From positions 9,740,589 through 9,804,588 of the forward strand of contig OX235268.1 in assembly GCA_944472135.2 (NCBI GenBank): 64,000 nt of DNA. Direction: 5' to 3'. Every line of letters begins with the position of its first letter. The stretch's first letter is position 1. A program made the position numbers and the translations under genes. This stretch comes from Trichobilharzia regenti. Lineage: Eukaryota > Platyhelminthes > Trematoda > Strigeidida > Schistosomatidae. A model generated the notes under the pieces. The model was not told the DNA's origin and ran no database searches. It saw only the letters and a program-made list of their open reading frames with translations. Below, piece after piece: positions 47,721 to 61,402 of the stretch.

Positions 47721-50089
47721 TAAAATGAACAGTCAAGCCAGCATCGACAATAGTAGGCTCTTGGGGAACAAAAAAATGAAATAACTCAAGTTTAGAGGCA
47801 CAAAGATGAAGTCACAATGTCTTGACTTGAAGAACACTGGAAACTAGACACACTGAGTAGCCAGGTAATAATGAATTCATAGCACACAATTTATGAAGAT
47901 TATAAGATGTGAAGAACATGACACCAAGCCAGTAAGGCTTATAAACCCATATTAATAAGTACATACACAGACGTCAGTGAACCTAGATAAACTTTCATGA
48001 ACAAAAGGCCTTGAGTGGGGATTCAACATCTTACCTCCTATCATTATCATGTGAATCTGAGTGACGCTGTATTGACTAACTGAATTTGAACAAACCGAGA
48101 AAAAAAAATTTTTTGCAGAACAGAGACATTTTTTTATTTCACGGCATTTCTTCAACTGCTAACAACCTAAATAGGGCATAAGTTATACGAAATGGAAATA
48201 TATACCATAATTCAAATATTATTTCAACTCAGCAGGCATAACTACAGAATCACGGACATGAATAGAAAATGGTTGACGATCTAGAAACCAGAGATTATTT
48301 ATGCACAATATGATGAAAAGTTCGAGAGGAGCGAGTAACAGTGAGATGGCACGGCAATTTAAAATAAAATTATTACATAGAAAACAATTAAGTAGATTAG
48401 AAGATTAGTAATGAGTTGAGCTCAGAATTCAATGAAAGTCAAGGAACAATTGTGCCAAACCACGAAACTTTTAGTTACCAGAGTAGTTGGAGATTAATAA
48501 CGCTACTTTTCTGAATACAATGATTAGACTAAAATGGTTTACTAATATTGACTTTTGCTAAGTAAAGTTACCAGATTGTCAAACCTTCGAAATAATCAAT
48601 GCACTAGAAAAACCTGGTTAATTCACTTTCCAGAAACCACTGTTATCACACTAATTAAAATGCTTGCCCCAAACTCTTTCCTTGAAGTGAAACTATATGT
48701 ATTTATACATATATACATATGCACAAAAAATTACTGAGAATCATCGTAGTATACCACCAGTATCATACTGTTACGGTAAAGTAACAAATGGACAAACAAG
48801 AACTTATGTGAGTAGATTATTGTAAGTTTTTACTGAGTGCCTGAGACTTCTTCACTGAATATTGCTGTAACTGTTCGACAGTGAACAAATTTACTTCTAT
48901 AGAATTGAACTCTAAACGGTTATCGCTTCTTCGCTTCCAGAAATAACTTGCCGCGGTGATTAAAGAATCTAATGTGGTAGGTGGATTATAAATTTAATAA
49001 TTTTAGCTACAGTATTCACAAATGAGGTTTTTATTATATTATATTATATTATAATTAGATGTCATGCAGTTATCACTGCCTTCGTGAGCTCAACCCTGAC
49101 CAGGAATTACGCAGCTGTAATAGTGAATGTGCAAGACATGTATCAGATTGACTTGTAGATTCCGAAACATGATTTCAGAAAAACTTGAAATTCAAAAAAA
49201 TAGAATCGATTTGAAATAGAATCAAAGAGGATTTTGTCTTGAATTTCGCTTTCAGTGATAATTTCAATTCAGACGAAATACAAGGATGTATTGTATACTA
49301 ATCATTGAGAGTATTTGCGAGTCCTGAGATTTATCCCAGTGGCATATATTTTTATATCTGATATGAATATTTAACATGGAATTATGAAGTGACAGCGGAT
49401 ACGAGTGTTGATTAAAACGCTTCTCTTATTTAAACCCATGAAATCAAGTGAATTGATTCATTTTCTGTAGTGCTTCATGCATACGCTCTAAAAGAATGAA
49501 TCAAGCGATAAAAAGTCAGTTGTACCTGCTAACCATGTATGAGTTAGATAAGATAAGGGGTAAGTTAAAACAGGTAAGCACGGATTGACCGAAAAAAATG
49601 GGGAGAATAGCACTTCATTGAAGAATCACTGTAGCTGTCGTTCTGTGTTGCTAACAACCGAACAATAAAGCTGAAAGTTAGTTTTTCCAGCATGCAAAAT
49701 CAAGATATTCATTTGTGTAATTCTTTCGTAACAACACGCTGCACTAAAACCTTCACTGTTGCTTTTCAAACGTTCTGCTGTGTTTTTTAGATTGCCGAAG
49801 AGAAATCCTTTAAAAATACAACCAAATTTATTTTGCCAAGTGAACTGATAATTAATTGAAAACGAAATATTTTGACTTATTTTGGACATTAAATTCGTAC
49901 TTTCTTCAAAATTTGTTAATCCTACTTCTTGCTAAGCCATAACTTTCTATTTTGAACACGGTTTTATTTTTCATTGTTATTGCATGTTCAAATTATTCAG
50001 TGAACAATTAGGAATTTCATGGAGTTTACTGTCATATGATCCTATTTAACATAATATAATTCCAACTTTAATGTTAGTTGTCTTAATGG

Positions 50090-51512
50090 CTTTTGGTCAA
50101 TCTCGCCTAATTTACTACCTTGCTAGTTTTCTAGCCTGTCTCAAGCCAGTGTAAATACGGAGAGTTGTGCGTGGGGCTAGCTAACCTACATCACTAAACT
50201 TATCAAACTGCTAGAGAAACTGCAACGTAAAGAAAGTATATTAGAAATACAAAAAATCTGAAGAACACCCTTATTCTTTGCTGGATTCGGAGAGGCTAAG
50301 TGACACAAAACATTGGTGAAAGTCTTCAGGAAGCCAGTCAGCCAGCCGATGTATCTTCTCTCTCTCTTAGTGGAAGCAAGAATAAGAATGTGAACCTGGA
50401 ATGTCCGTACAGCGTACGAAATCGGGTGGAAAGGCTGCCTGTGTAGCCAACTAAATGCAAAGAGATGGCTTAGCAGTGATGGAAATCTTTGAAAGTAGAT
50501 CGAATGGATGTAGACTGTCAAAATTGTCAACTGCAGAGTAAGTAATCTACTCCGGTCTCATCAACCAGACGACAACCACGAAAACAATGGGTGGCCATTA
50601 TGATGTCATCAGTTGCAGCCAAATTCCTAATGTGGCGGAAATCAATTTCCTCATGTAGGATCATGACATCAAGATTGAAATCAGTGGCTGAAAAGAAGGT
50701 CACAATTATCCAATGCTACGCACACTGCTACAAACAACGCGCAAGACGAGAAGAAGCAAAATTCTAACAGACAATACAAACAGTAATGGACAACATCCCA
50801 AATGGTGACATCAAAATCCTCATGGCCAATATGAATTCCAACAGAACTGGGAGCAGATAATACAGGAAGAGAACTCTTCATGAACAGAGAGACTGACTCA
50901 GATAGCTGAATCCGAACGGAGAACTCTTCACAGACCTCTGCGCTTTTAGTGATTCGGTGATTGGAGGCAGTGTGTAGAGATACAAGGATAAACACAAAGC
51001 AAAGTGGCTTTTCCCTGACGAATACACAACAGACCAGAAAGATTTCATCTCAATACTGCTGAATTAGGTGGAGACGCAGCCTGTTGGATACAAAGCCGAG
51101 AAGAGGGCCAGATGGGGTCTGACCATCATCAGCGTCACGAACCTTCAGGGCAAAGATAAAATCCCTGAAAACAACCGGAGAAAGGTCACTGTAATTTAAG
51201 TTCAGCATTGAGAACCTGAAGGATAACGCTACAAAAGCTGCCTTCACTACAGAAATCAGAACGAAGACAGACATACTTAGTGGGGTCACTGGGGAACCCC
51301 GCGTGGAAGAACACTAGAACTAATTCTCTGAAGGTGATGTTCAAGGAAACGTGTACAAATGCTTTAGTGAGAAAGAAAAGACAACGTATGCTTGGGAGCT
51401 TATCGAGAAGGGAGGATAGTGGAGGAGAAGATGACTCGATGCGAAGATAGACAACATAAGGAGAAGCTAAGTTCAATGCATACTGCTCAGAACAGAAGGG
51501 TACTAATGAAAT
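50090..51512 (+). mobile_element. RTE-clade relic: leader and endonuclease domain (copy B)
   Basis: Counterpart of 6298-7738 with the same truncation point, so it was already decayed before the duplication. Confidence 0.75.
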
Positions 51513-52426
51513 AAATAAACACTATATAACAGCATAACAGTATTTCCTTTCGTCCTAATTTTTAAGTTATTGTCTTTTTCATTTAAACAATCTTTGGTAA
51601 TACAGTTGGGCTTCAAAGTAGGCAAAATAATTATATGCAGACATTTTTGTTGATGTTATAAAGACGGCACATTTCTAAAGTTGATAAACTGTGATATGAT
51701 GTTTAATTAACCCTAACGGAATATAACAGCTATGAAGCCTTACAAGTTTCATGATGTGTTATGATGAAATTAACCTTACAAACACATGATCTTAGGCGTT
51801 AACTGTGTCAATATGTCACACACATATACCTCAGTTACAGTGAAAACGGTTACATTGCTATCACATTTACAATTTTACTATTCTAATAAGTCTCAACCAT
51901 TGTTTGCTTTTGCCCTCTACTTTCTATTGCTTTTAATGACATCAGCACAAACTGTTTACAATGAAATGTAAGGCATTCTCATACAGAAAGTGTATTTTGT
52001 AGAACAAGTATGAACATGAATGTCTACGATGGAAATTGAAATATATATCTAATCAGTGTGTTTATATGTCAGGTAATAATTACACATGGAGAGTATTCCA
52101 TTAAATGCTTTTCTACGTTTCCTCTGTGTAGTTAAGAAAAACACTGAAATTCTGATATACCCACGAACTTCAAAGCCAAACAGAAGTGGAATAAACAACG
52201 AAATCTATTTGGAAAACAAATCACAAGAGGAAATCTACTTGATTAATGACGCAACCCAGCCCACAACTGGATAAAATCATTTCTCTGTGATAGAAATCAG
52301 GCAGGTAAATTTGGCTCAATAACCTCTGGGCCCAGAAGTCCTCCTAGCAATTCAAGGATATAAACCTCTCAAACTCGAATCTGTATTAGAACTGTATCTG
52401 AATATTACTGTACAGAGTATTACTGT

Positions 52427-52732
52427 ACAAGTTTAATTGGATTTGAATTTTTCCCGTCGATTGATTGGACCGAAGTGCTCGGTCTCAGGTTGACATGTCA
52501 GCTTCTCGTGCAGATGCTTCGACGATGCCTGGGTATTTAGTTAGTATTTAATTCGTGTATGGTAACTAGCTGTGGAATCCAGGATGCGCATTTCGTCTTA
52601 TTTGGGACTCGTCAGCTGGATGTGCCTGTATTTCTCAGTAAGTGACGATTTTTCCCACCGAGTAGTGGGTTCGAAGTTCGGTTGAAATAAGTAATGAGAA
52701 CGTGTTGACGTGCATCCAAAATCTTACGAACT
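52427..52732 (-). repeat. Sm-alpha-type SINE with hammerhead ribozyme, copy B
   Basis: Counterpart of 8655-8960. The B-box, hammerhead and tail are conserved. Confidence 0.7.
52577..52621 (-). ncRNA. Hammerhead ribozyme, copy B
   Basis: Identical over all 45 bases to the core at 8805-8849, with the AUC cleavage triplet, CTGACGA and GAA core, six-pair stem I and A-U/U-A stem III. Confidence 0.85.
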
Positions 52733-54433
52733 CATTCGATGGTTATATTCTGACCCCGCATTCTCCGTTCGACATTTTGTATAGATTGATTCACAGTCAT
52801 TCTGGTTCCTCACTGAAATCAATCACAGTGTGTTAATTATGCTGATTCATTGACACTCTGCATGTTTAACGGGCTGCTAACTGCTGTGGTGAGCCTCTTG
52901 CAGATTGTATCAATGAAAGCATTGTTGTCCGTAAACTACCCAACATTTTACAAGCTATTTTATACTTCTGCGCACCATATCGACGACATGTAACGCAGCC
53001 TACAGTTGTTGTGATCATTTTCGCCAAATTCAAATAATAATGCTGTCTGGGATGATGTCATGTTAATTGTTTTCATCCATGTAAAGCATGCTTACTGTCA
53101 CCATTCCATTACCTTTCCTTGTATATATATCCTGTGTTAGTGAGAAATTGTAAACATTCCTACTCCATGTATACATTATTATCGTATTGATGATGCTTAT
53201 AAACTATAATCTGGAATGAAGAAAATATGAGAATATATTATCATTATTATTTTAATTTCACTCCACCGTCCAAACATTACAAACGTAGAAAGCAGCATTA
53301 CTGTACATATGCAAAGTTGTTTATGACAAGTGTTGACTTAATATTCAAGTAATTAGTAATATTAATTTGATGTATTCTCAGTATGTCTCCCGATTATTTT
53401 GACCTGTTTGAGTGAGTGAATTCCATCTGACAACGGTCAATCTTCTTCTCAGATTAATTTGAGGGTGGTATGGAAATTGACATTGTCTACTTGGTGGCAC
53501 CAACAGTCACGTGTTTTTTTACATTTTTTCCAGTTTTATTCATTTCCGTTTCAAGTGGAACATAATGTATCAAGCTTTGAACTCTGGCCTTTCATTAATA
53601 GTGGTGCTATTATTTTATAAACCGCTGGGTTTCCTTTTTAAAGGAAATTCCAAATGGCTAAGCGAGGTTTAAGCGAGGATCAACACCTGAAACACTTTGG
53701 TAGTTATCGAGTGTCCAACGGCTGAACCCCAGAATCCCCGTATAAATATATATATATATATGTTAGGTTGAAGTGATATGATTTTCAGAGATAATATAAA
53801 AAATTGCAGACGAATGGGTATATGTCTTTCACACAATTTGTGAAAAATCATTACTAAACATTCATAAAAAATAAAAGGTTTGTGTTAGTAAAACGTTAGT
53901 TGTCATTCGCTGTTCATAGTTATCGCTATTCACAGTGTGAATCGATAACATTGATATATGTGATTCTGAGCATAAATGGAATTTACGGTGTTTCTTTAAG
54001 ATATTACAAGATATTTCAGGTAATTTGTGGTTACACCGGTAGATTTTCACGGTAACATTTTTCATTGCGCCTGAATACTTTATTTAGCACTGGTACAAAG
54101 AATCTGGTGATCTGATGACCGATTAATCCTTCTAAATTTATCAACGAAAACAACTAATTTATCATGTTTTTCAGTAATTTAATCATTGCACTATATTTGA
54201 CGGGGAAGAAATGAGACGGAATATATACCGCCATAAAATCGTTTGTGCATGTCACAGAAATATACACTTTTAGTCTACTCCGTTCAAGATAATCACATGA
54301 TGATCTTGTTTTTATGGATGATTATCGAAAACAAATTTGTCTGATTTAATTGGTTGTTATCTGAAATGATGACGACATGGAACGGAACAGAAAATTGTTT
54401 TCACCAATAACACTACTAATATTATACAAAAAT

Positions 54434-54787
54434 TGCTCTAAGCCAAGTTAGCTTTTGATCATGTTGGCTGTCAGTGTATGTGGATGGGTGTAAACTCTGA
54501 GAATTTATAGTGTTAAAATAATTTCCGACCTTATTTTCATTGAGAGGCGATACGTTGACACATTTCAATTATCTGTGACTAATAAAGTAGTTCAGACGAC
54601 AGTGTAGATGTAAATATTTCCGAAAATCAGATATCCAGTGACGTCGAGAATTCTGAGGGAAACGTCACGCATACGCAACACAAGTTATCATGTTTTTTAT
54701 TGTATGTTCAAAAGTGGCAGACAGAATTTTAAAAGCTGATATACACTTAACAAAGAAACTTGTGTGCCGACCAGTTGTGTAGGAAAT
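54434..54787. other. 354-bp stretch absent from copy A
   Basis: Flanked by the 4-base match 'aaat' at both edges. Copy A has one 'aaat' at the join. It has no terminal inverted repeats and no coding content. Confidence 0.8.
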
Positions 54788-56269
54788 CCGTTCTAAGAAA
54801 TTACAGATTTTTGGAATATCTGAAATTATAGTTGATGATAACAAACGGAACATGGATTTTTCGAAACTTAGGATAGATTTTGTTGAATATTTTCAGAGAA
54901 TGAACAGACTAAATAAAAATCCGAAAACTCTGCGTTTGTGCCCATCCCTGTAGTGAACCGCACCATCTCCTCAAATTCATAAATCCTCCTGAAATCTGAT
55001 AAAAATCATCACAAAGGAAGACCACTACAAAATTTGTCCTAATTTCTTGAAGTTATGATAATGGAAAATTATTGATGACAACAGACCACAGTATGATTCG
55101 TTACCTAAATGAGAGTGTCACATTTCTCAACCGAAAACTACGCCTAGTGATTGAAGCTGGATTCCCGCCGATGGATATAATCTTAGATTGCACCTTGTTC
55201 ATCACGTGGCAGTTTCTGAAGCTAATAATCTTACCACACATGAATCAGCATCACCACGATATATATGTTAACTTCTAAGCTACTTGACCACTAGTGCCAC
55301 CTGATTTGCAATGGTTTTCTGTTAATTTGCCTATCCTGCTGATGGCAGACTACTTCGTAGGGAGACGAAAAAAGATTGAAGACCACAATTAAAAGTAGAG
55401 CAGCCATTTGCGATTTTCGAAACGTTATGGATGCACTAAGCGAATATTTTCCAAGGATATCGTAGTCACCTTAATGAAACGCACTTGAAAAGTCAGAGTT
55501 AGATGAAGGAAGGTTGTGGACCTGATTTTATTTCACCAAGTATCTGAATGGTGCTTGTAACAAATATTAGGTAAGAAAGTATGCTGAATAATTCCATTGC
55601 GGATGTTGAGCAGTCACTGTATCCAATTGTTAAAGACCTTCTTTGTGTGTGAATGTCTGTGCTACTCAATATCACTCAACACACCAAATTCAAGTGACAC
55701 TATTGTAACGGTAGAAAAAGAAGCATTCCGTTTAAAATTTTTTATTTGGAATTTGATATTACTATAATACGAAATTATGTAAACACAATCTTCAACTCAC
55801 TATGGACACAGATTTTCCTGTGTTTCTTCGTGTTCCTTTCATGTCTCCCATGAATCTCCGCAACACTGTCTCATTTGCATTCTCCAGCATCAAGTCTAAA
55901 TCTCTGCTATTTGATTTTTAATGCCAATGAATGTCTCTTTATCTTCTCCTGATAAATCGCATTGGCAGCACATGCCAAATTGTGTCAAATGTGTATTAAT
56001 TGGAATCATAAGTATTCCGCAGGTGAGGTTGATCTGACTACAGCAGAGAGACTACAGAACCTCGCCGGGACTACTAGCTCGCCAGTTTTCTTGCTGGTCC
56101 TAAGCCCGGATAAAGAGGGAGGGTTGGGGCGTGGTTCTAGCAACTCCACCCCCGTAAAACAACCAAATCGCTACAGAAACTTCAACGAATGAATATATTA
56201 CAAATTGTAAAAACATAAACAATAGTATTATTTCTCGCTGGAATCGGGGAAGTGAAATGACGCAGGCTG

Positions 56270-56965
56270 ATGAAAGCCTTCAGGAAGCTAGTCAGCCCGT
56301 GTGCCTTTTCTTCGATGAAAGCAAAAGTAAGAATGGGTACCTGGAATGTTCGTTCAATGTACGAAACTGAAAAAGCTGCCCAGATAGCCGCTGAAATGAG
56401 AAGGTACAGAATAGAAGTGTTTGAAATCTGTGAAAGCAGATGGAACGGAACTGGAAGGTGCCAACTACCTACTGGAGAGACAATAATGTATTCCGGCCAC
56501 CCAGAGGACAACCATGAGCACATCGAGGGAGTGGCCATCATGATGTCACCAACAGCAGCTAAAGCTCTCATGCAGTGGGAACCAATCTCCTCCAGGATAA
56601 TGACAGCCAGGTTCAACTCAAAAGGAAGGAAAGTTACAGTCATTCAATGCTATGCGCCTACAAACGTCTCAGAACAAGAGAAGAAGGAGGCGTTCTACAG
56701 ACAACTACAAGGAATAATGGACAACGTCCCAAATGGCGATATCTAAATCCTGATAGGCGACATGAATGCGAAGCTGGGAGGAGACAACAAAGGAAGAGAA
56801 CTGACCATGGGTCGAGAGGACCTCGGTGAAATGAACGACATTGGTGAACTCTTCTCAGACTTCTCCGCCTTCAATGGTTTAGTGATTGGTAGCAGCGTTT
56901 TCAAACACAAGGACATACACAAGGCGATATGGATTTCATCAGATGGAAACACCAAGAACAAATAG
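56270..56965 (+). pseudogene. RTE endonuclease domain, interrupted by one stop
   Basis: Two pieces in one frame (56270-56746 and 56762-56965) are separated by TAA at 56744-56746. VRMGTWNVRSMYE, EICESRWNGTG, YSGHPEDNHEH, IMMSPTAAKAL, VIQCYAPTNV, then GDMNAKLGGDNKGRE are all readable. It differs from the element at 21376 at many residues, so it is a distinct subfamily or an older copy. Confidence 0.82.
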
Positions 56966-58103
56966 ACTTCATCTCAATTTCAAGAAGGTGGAGACGGAGC
57001 CTACTGGACACAAGATCCAGAAGAGGAGCAGATGTGGGTTCAGACCACTATCTAGTAGAAGGGACTTTCAAGGTGAAACTAAAAGCCTGTGGGATAGCTG
57101 GGGATAGGCCACAATGCAAGTTCAACACTCAGAAACTGAAGGACACAACCACAAAAGGCACTTTCACTGCAACTGTCAGAGCAAAGCAGGAAACACTACG
57201 CGACATCACTGAAGAGCCATGCGTGGAAGATCACTGGAAGTCTCTGAAGGCGATTTTCAACGAAACGCGTTCAACGGTTTTAGGAAGAAAGAAGAGACAA
57301 GACAAGGAATGGCTCTCAATGGACACTTGGAAATTAATAGAAGAGAGAAGAATGGTGAAAGAGAAAATAATTCAATGCAAGGATGGACAAGAGCAGGAGA
57401 CGCTGAGCTCAACTTACACAGCACTGGACAAAGAAGTGAAGAAGAGTGCCAGGAAGGACAAAAGACGATTCTACGACAACCTGGCTACTGATGCTGAAAA
57501 TGCAGATAAGACACTATATCAGATAACCAAATCTCTATCCGGGAAGAGATCAACACAAGTGAAACCTATAAAAGACAGCCAAGGGAACCCAATTACCAAG
57601 GAAGGAAGACAGAATAAACAATGGGCGGATCACTTCAAAGGACTATTGAACCGACCACCACCTGCAACCCGTCCAGAAAAACCAACAACAGCACGCACAC
57701 AACTGCAAGTTGACACCAATCCTCCAATGAAACCTGAAGTCTTGAATACAATCAAGCTTCTGGAAGCTGGAAAAACAGCTGGACAAGATGGAATATCCCC
57801 TGAAACACTAAAAGTGGACCGAGAGACGACAGCAGACATGCTGCCTGCGGTATTCCGTAAGGTCTGGAAGGAGGGAAATGCGCCTACTGACAGTAGGCAC
57901 GTCGTGAAATCACCAAAGAAGTGCGACTTAGGACTCTGCGAGAACTGGCAAGGAATCATGCTCCTGTCGACACGAAGTAAAATCCTTAGCCGCATCATCC
58001 TGAAGAAAATAAAGTACGCACTGGATACAGAACTCCGACCAAAATTAGCTGGATTCAGAAAAGGCAAATCATGTTCTGACCAAATTGCAACTCTACGCAT
58101 CAT
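56929..58103 (+). pseudogene. RTE linker and start of reverse transcriptase
   Basis: One open frame from EQIDFISISRRWRRSLL and GADVGSDHYLVEGTFKV through SGKRSTQVKPIKDSQGNP to AGFRKGKSCSDQIATLRII at 58103, where the CR1-like element enters. The frame runs on into inserted sequence to 58221, which is accidental. Confidence 0.82.
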
Positions 58104-58217
58104 TTTTTTTTCAACCTCTGTGCCTTGGCGGCCTGTTCGAATATTTGGGCCTGCTACCAAAATATCTACTTTTTGCATCCAGTTTACTGTTTACCAGCAT
58201 ACATTTATCAACTTAAT

Positions 58218-61019
58218 ATGAATTCTAACAGAATCATTTACTCTCGTAACTTTATTAATGATTTACGACCAAATGACTTTCATATTCCAAAGAAACCAAG
58301 AAGGAAACATCGTAGTGGTTGGCAGAGAGCTCTCAAACGTACACCAATACACTTAACTACGGTCCCCGTCCTAATGAACTCAAACTGTCGCTCTCTGCCA
58401 AATAAGATAATGTACCTACAATCCCTGATGTCAACTGATACGTATCATAACACCGCCATAATCGCATTACAAGAAACGTGGTTGCATGAACTGTATGATG
58501 ACAACCTTATCTCACTAAAGGACTTTATTTTATTTCGTCAAGACCGTCGCTGTTGTAATAAGAAAAATGGTGGTGGCGTTGCAACTTTTATTCACTCCAA
58601 ATGGTCTGTCTCAAATAACGTCTGCTTCACCTTCTCAAATGACTTCATTGACTGTATTACTGTCAAATGTCGCCCCAAACACCTCCCCAATTATAAACAA
58701 TTCTATATTACAAACATGTACATTTCTCCTAGTTGCTCTCCATCTGATCTATCTTATTTTGCTGATGAATTCACCATGTTTGCTGCTGCCAACTTCGACA
58801 ACTCTCTATCCGTTATTACTGGAGACTTCAACACATCGGATTGTTCCTTTCTTGAAGCTCTTGGTCACACAAACATAGTCAAATTTCCCACTCGACTTGA
58901 CAAAACACTCGATCTCGTTTTTACTAATGACGAAGGAGTATATGAAACACGAAGACGTTCACCGATACATAACTCCGATCACTGCATTGTCCGCGTTTTG
59001 CCAAAAATATACAGCAAAACACATATTAAAATCTTCTCACACCTGTCTACGAAAGTACAAGAAAGATGCTACACATCTGACAACTTACTCAATCTAAGAT
59101 GCATGTTAAAAGATACCAACTGGGATCTATTCTATGAAAGTACATTAGATGACTCAATCACCAATATAATGGATTATCTTAAGTTCTGCCTCGACATTTG
59201 CTGTCCTAAACAAACACTGTTCAAACGCCTCGACCGCTTCTCGTCTCCCCGTCTCAAACAACTTCGCAGGCAAAAAGAAATGTTATATAAATGCAAAGAC
59301 AAGTTAGGTCTTAAAAAGATTAATGCTCAAATCAAATCTGAAATCAAAAATCTTAATGCTATCTATAACCAAACACTTTTATCATGCAAATCTCCTAACA
59401 GCATGTGGAAACTAATCAATGAAATTACTGGCAATAGTAAGCGATGTAATGTTTTTCCCTCTTGTGATGTTAATGCTCTTAATCTGTCTTTTTTACGCTC
59501 TCCTTCTACTATAACCACTTCTAACGTTACCAATCTTGTAGCTGATAACTTCCAGGACTTCAATACTCTCGATGTTTTGAAATGTCTTAAAACTCTTAAG
59601 CCCTCACATAGTCTTGGCCCTGATAGCATACCTGCATATGTTCTAAAACAATGTGCAGATGCTTTATGTTCTCCTCTAACTAATATACTAAATGCTTCTT
59701 TCCGTGAAAACGTTGTACCTGTTCCATGGAAAGACATTAAAATAGTCCCTGTCCCTAAACCTGGCAATAGCAAGAACGTAAAGTTCAGACCCATCGCCAT
59801 CACTTCCCCGTTTCTAAAGCTCATGGAAAAACTAGTACTTCTTAAACTCGAACCCTCCCTTAAAAGCTTCGAAGACCCCAAACAATTTGCCTACAGACAG
59901 GGTAGGAGTACTTTAGACGCTGCAGCCGTCTTACACAACAGTATCGTCTCATCATTAGACAAAGGTGCCAAATATGTCCGCTGCACGTTTCTTGACTTTA
60001 CTTCTGCTTTCGACTCTGTACCTAGAAGTCTCTTGCTAAATAAGCTCTCCATGACACAAACCGAGTCCTGGGTCACTAACTGGTTGCATTCCTACTTTTC
60101 AAACAGAATGCAGTACACCGTATACAAAGGCCAATCCTCCTCTGCTGTGCTCACAGAAGCTGGTGTCCCCCAAGGTGCTGTACTCTCCCCACTTCTCTTT
60201 TCTTTCTTTCTACATGACCTACCGTCTTCAAATGACATTAACTTTGTCAAATATGCTGATGACCTAACTGTGTCTTTACCTGTCAAATGTCAAAGTGACT
60301 GCTCTAAACTAAATGGCTTCTTATCGGAAATTAGCCAATGGTCCAAGGAAAACGGTCTAACCTTAAACCCCTCCAAATGCCAAACAGTTAATTTCACCCT
60401 TAGGCATAAATCTGACCTAAACAAACTGGTTAGCACTCATGAGGTGTGCAACATAGATGGCAGTGAAATAGAAACCAAGTCGGAAATTAAATACCTAGGC
60501 GTCACTCTATCTTCTGATCTTTCCTGGTAGTCTCATATCTTGACGATTTCCAAGAAAATATACCGTCTTACCTTCTACATCAAGAAGTTAAGGCATTCTG
60601 GTGTAACCCAACCCTTACTCCTACAATTTGTTAACTCCCGTATTCTGCCTATTATTCTCTATTGTTCCCCCTTAGTCTTTCCTGGGCTATTGAAGAAAGA
60701 CTATACCTTATTACGTAGGATGTTAAAGGTTGTCAGCAGGGTAAGCAGCTTGCCACTTAGCCAGCTAGTTAATATTCTGGTGGACAGGCACACGGACTCA
60801 TGTGAAAAATGGGCGAAATCCATTTTATCTGACTCACAACACCCTCTACATTCACAACTGTCCCCATGTATCTCTTCAGGGAAAACAAGAAGCCTATATA
60901 GGAAACTATATGCCCGCACTAGTAAGTACAAAAACTCATCCATACCCTACTTAGCTCGTGTTCTGTGCGATAAAGAATGCATCAGGCATGAAACCTTTAA
61001 CTTATTAAATAGTCAGTAG
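58218..61019 (+). pseudogene. CR1-like endonuclease-reverse transcriptase, one nonsense codon
   Basis: Start ATG 58218 (NSNRIIYSRNFINDL); a longer frame opens at TTG 58125. The endonuclease has NSNCRSLPNK, ALQETWLHE, VITGDFNTSD, RLDKTLDLVFTND and HNSDHCIV. The RT has VPVPKPGNSKNVKFRPIAI, FAYRQGRSTLDAA, TFLDFTSAFDSVPRS, GVPQGAVLSPLLF, the catalytic FVKYADDLTVS, LTLNPSKCQTVNF and IKYLGVTLS. TAG at 60528-60530 follows SSDLSW; the relic at 20500 has TCG at that codon. Coding-like sequence then continues in the same frame (60531-61019: ISKKIYRLTFYIKKL through ARVLCDKECI) to the natural end. All catalytic residues are present; only the C-terminal segment is cut off. Confidence 0.9.
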
Positions 61020-61402
61020 AACCAATGGATCTTGTCTTTCCAACTCACATCATTTATAGGTACAACGTTTTCTCGCTCCTTCATTCTGTATTTATTTTTG
61101 TTATGTGCTGTTTTGTTTCTCTCTTCCTTGCAAACTCTACTTAAAACATTCTTGTTCGTTCTTTCACACTCTGTACATCTCGAACATTTTGCTATCGCTT
61201 ACGCCAGTAAATATGCTAGTAGTATCTACTTATCTAACACCTTCAAACACTTTAATTTTGGCTTTGCTACCGACATACTAATATGTTGTTGAGACAACTT
61301 TAAACTATGTAGAACTTTATTTATTGTTAATGTAAAAAACTGGATGCAATATTGTAGTAAAATGCGGAGAATTCCATTCTGTATCACAAGTACTGATTTG
61401 GA

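Larger units (their letters stand above)
38119..48427. other. 10.3-kb block present only between the copy B arms
   Basis: Absent from copy A, where 4600 joins 4601 directly. The block is a mosaic: unassigned AT-rich DNA (38119-39430, 42430-43140, 43630-46500, 47716-48427), RTE relics on both strands, and a gag-protease fragment. The ends share only 'at/att' with the junction in copy A, so there is no transposon-like target duplication for the whole block. No host gene was recognised in it. Confidence 0.85.
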
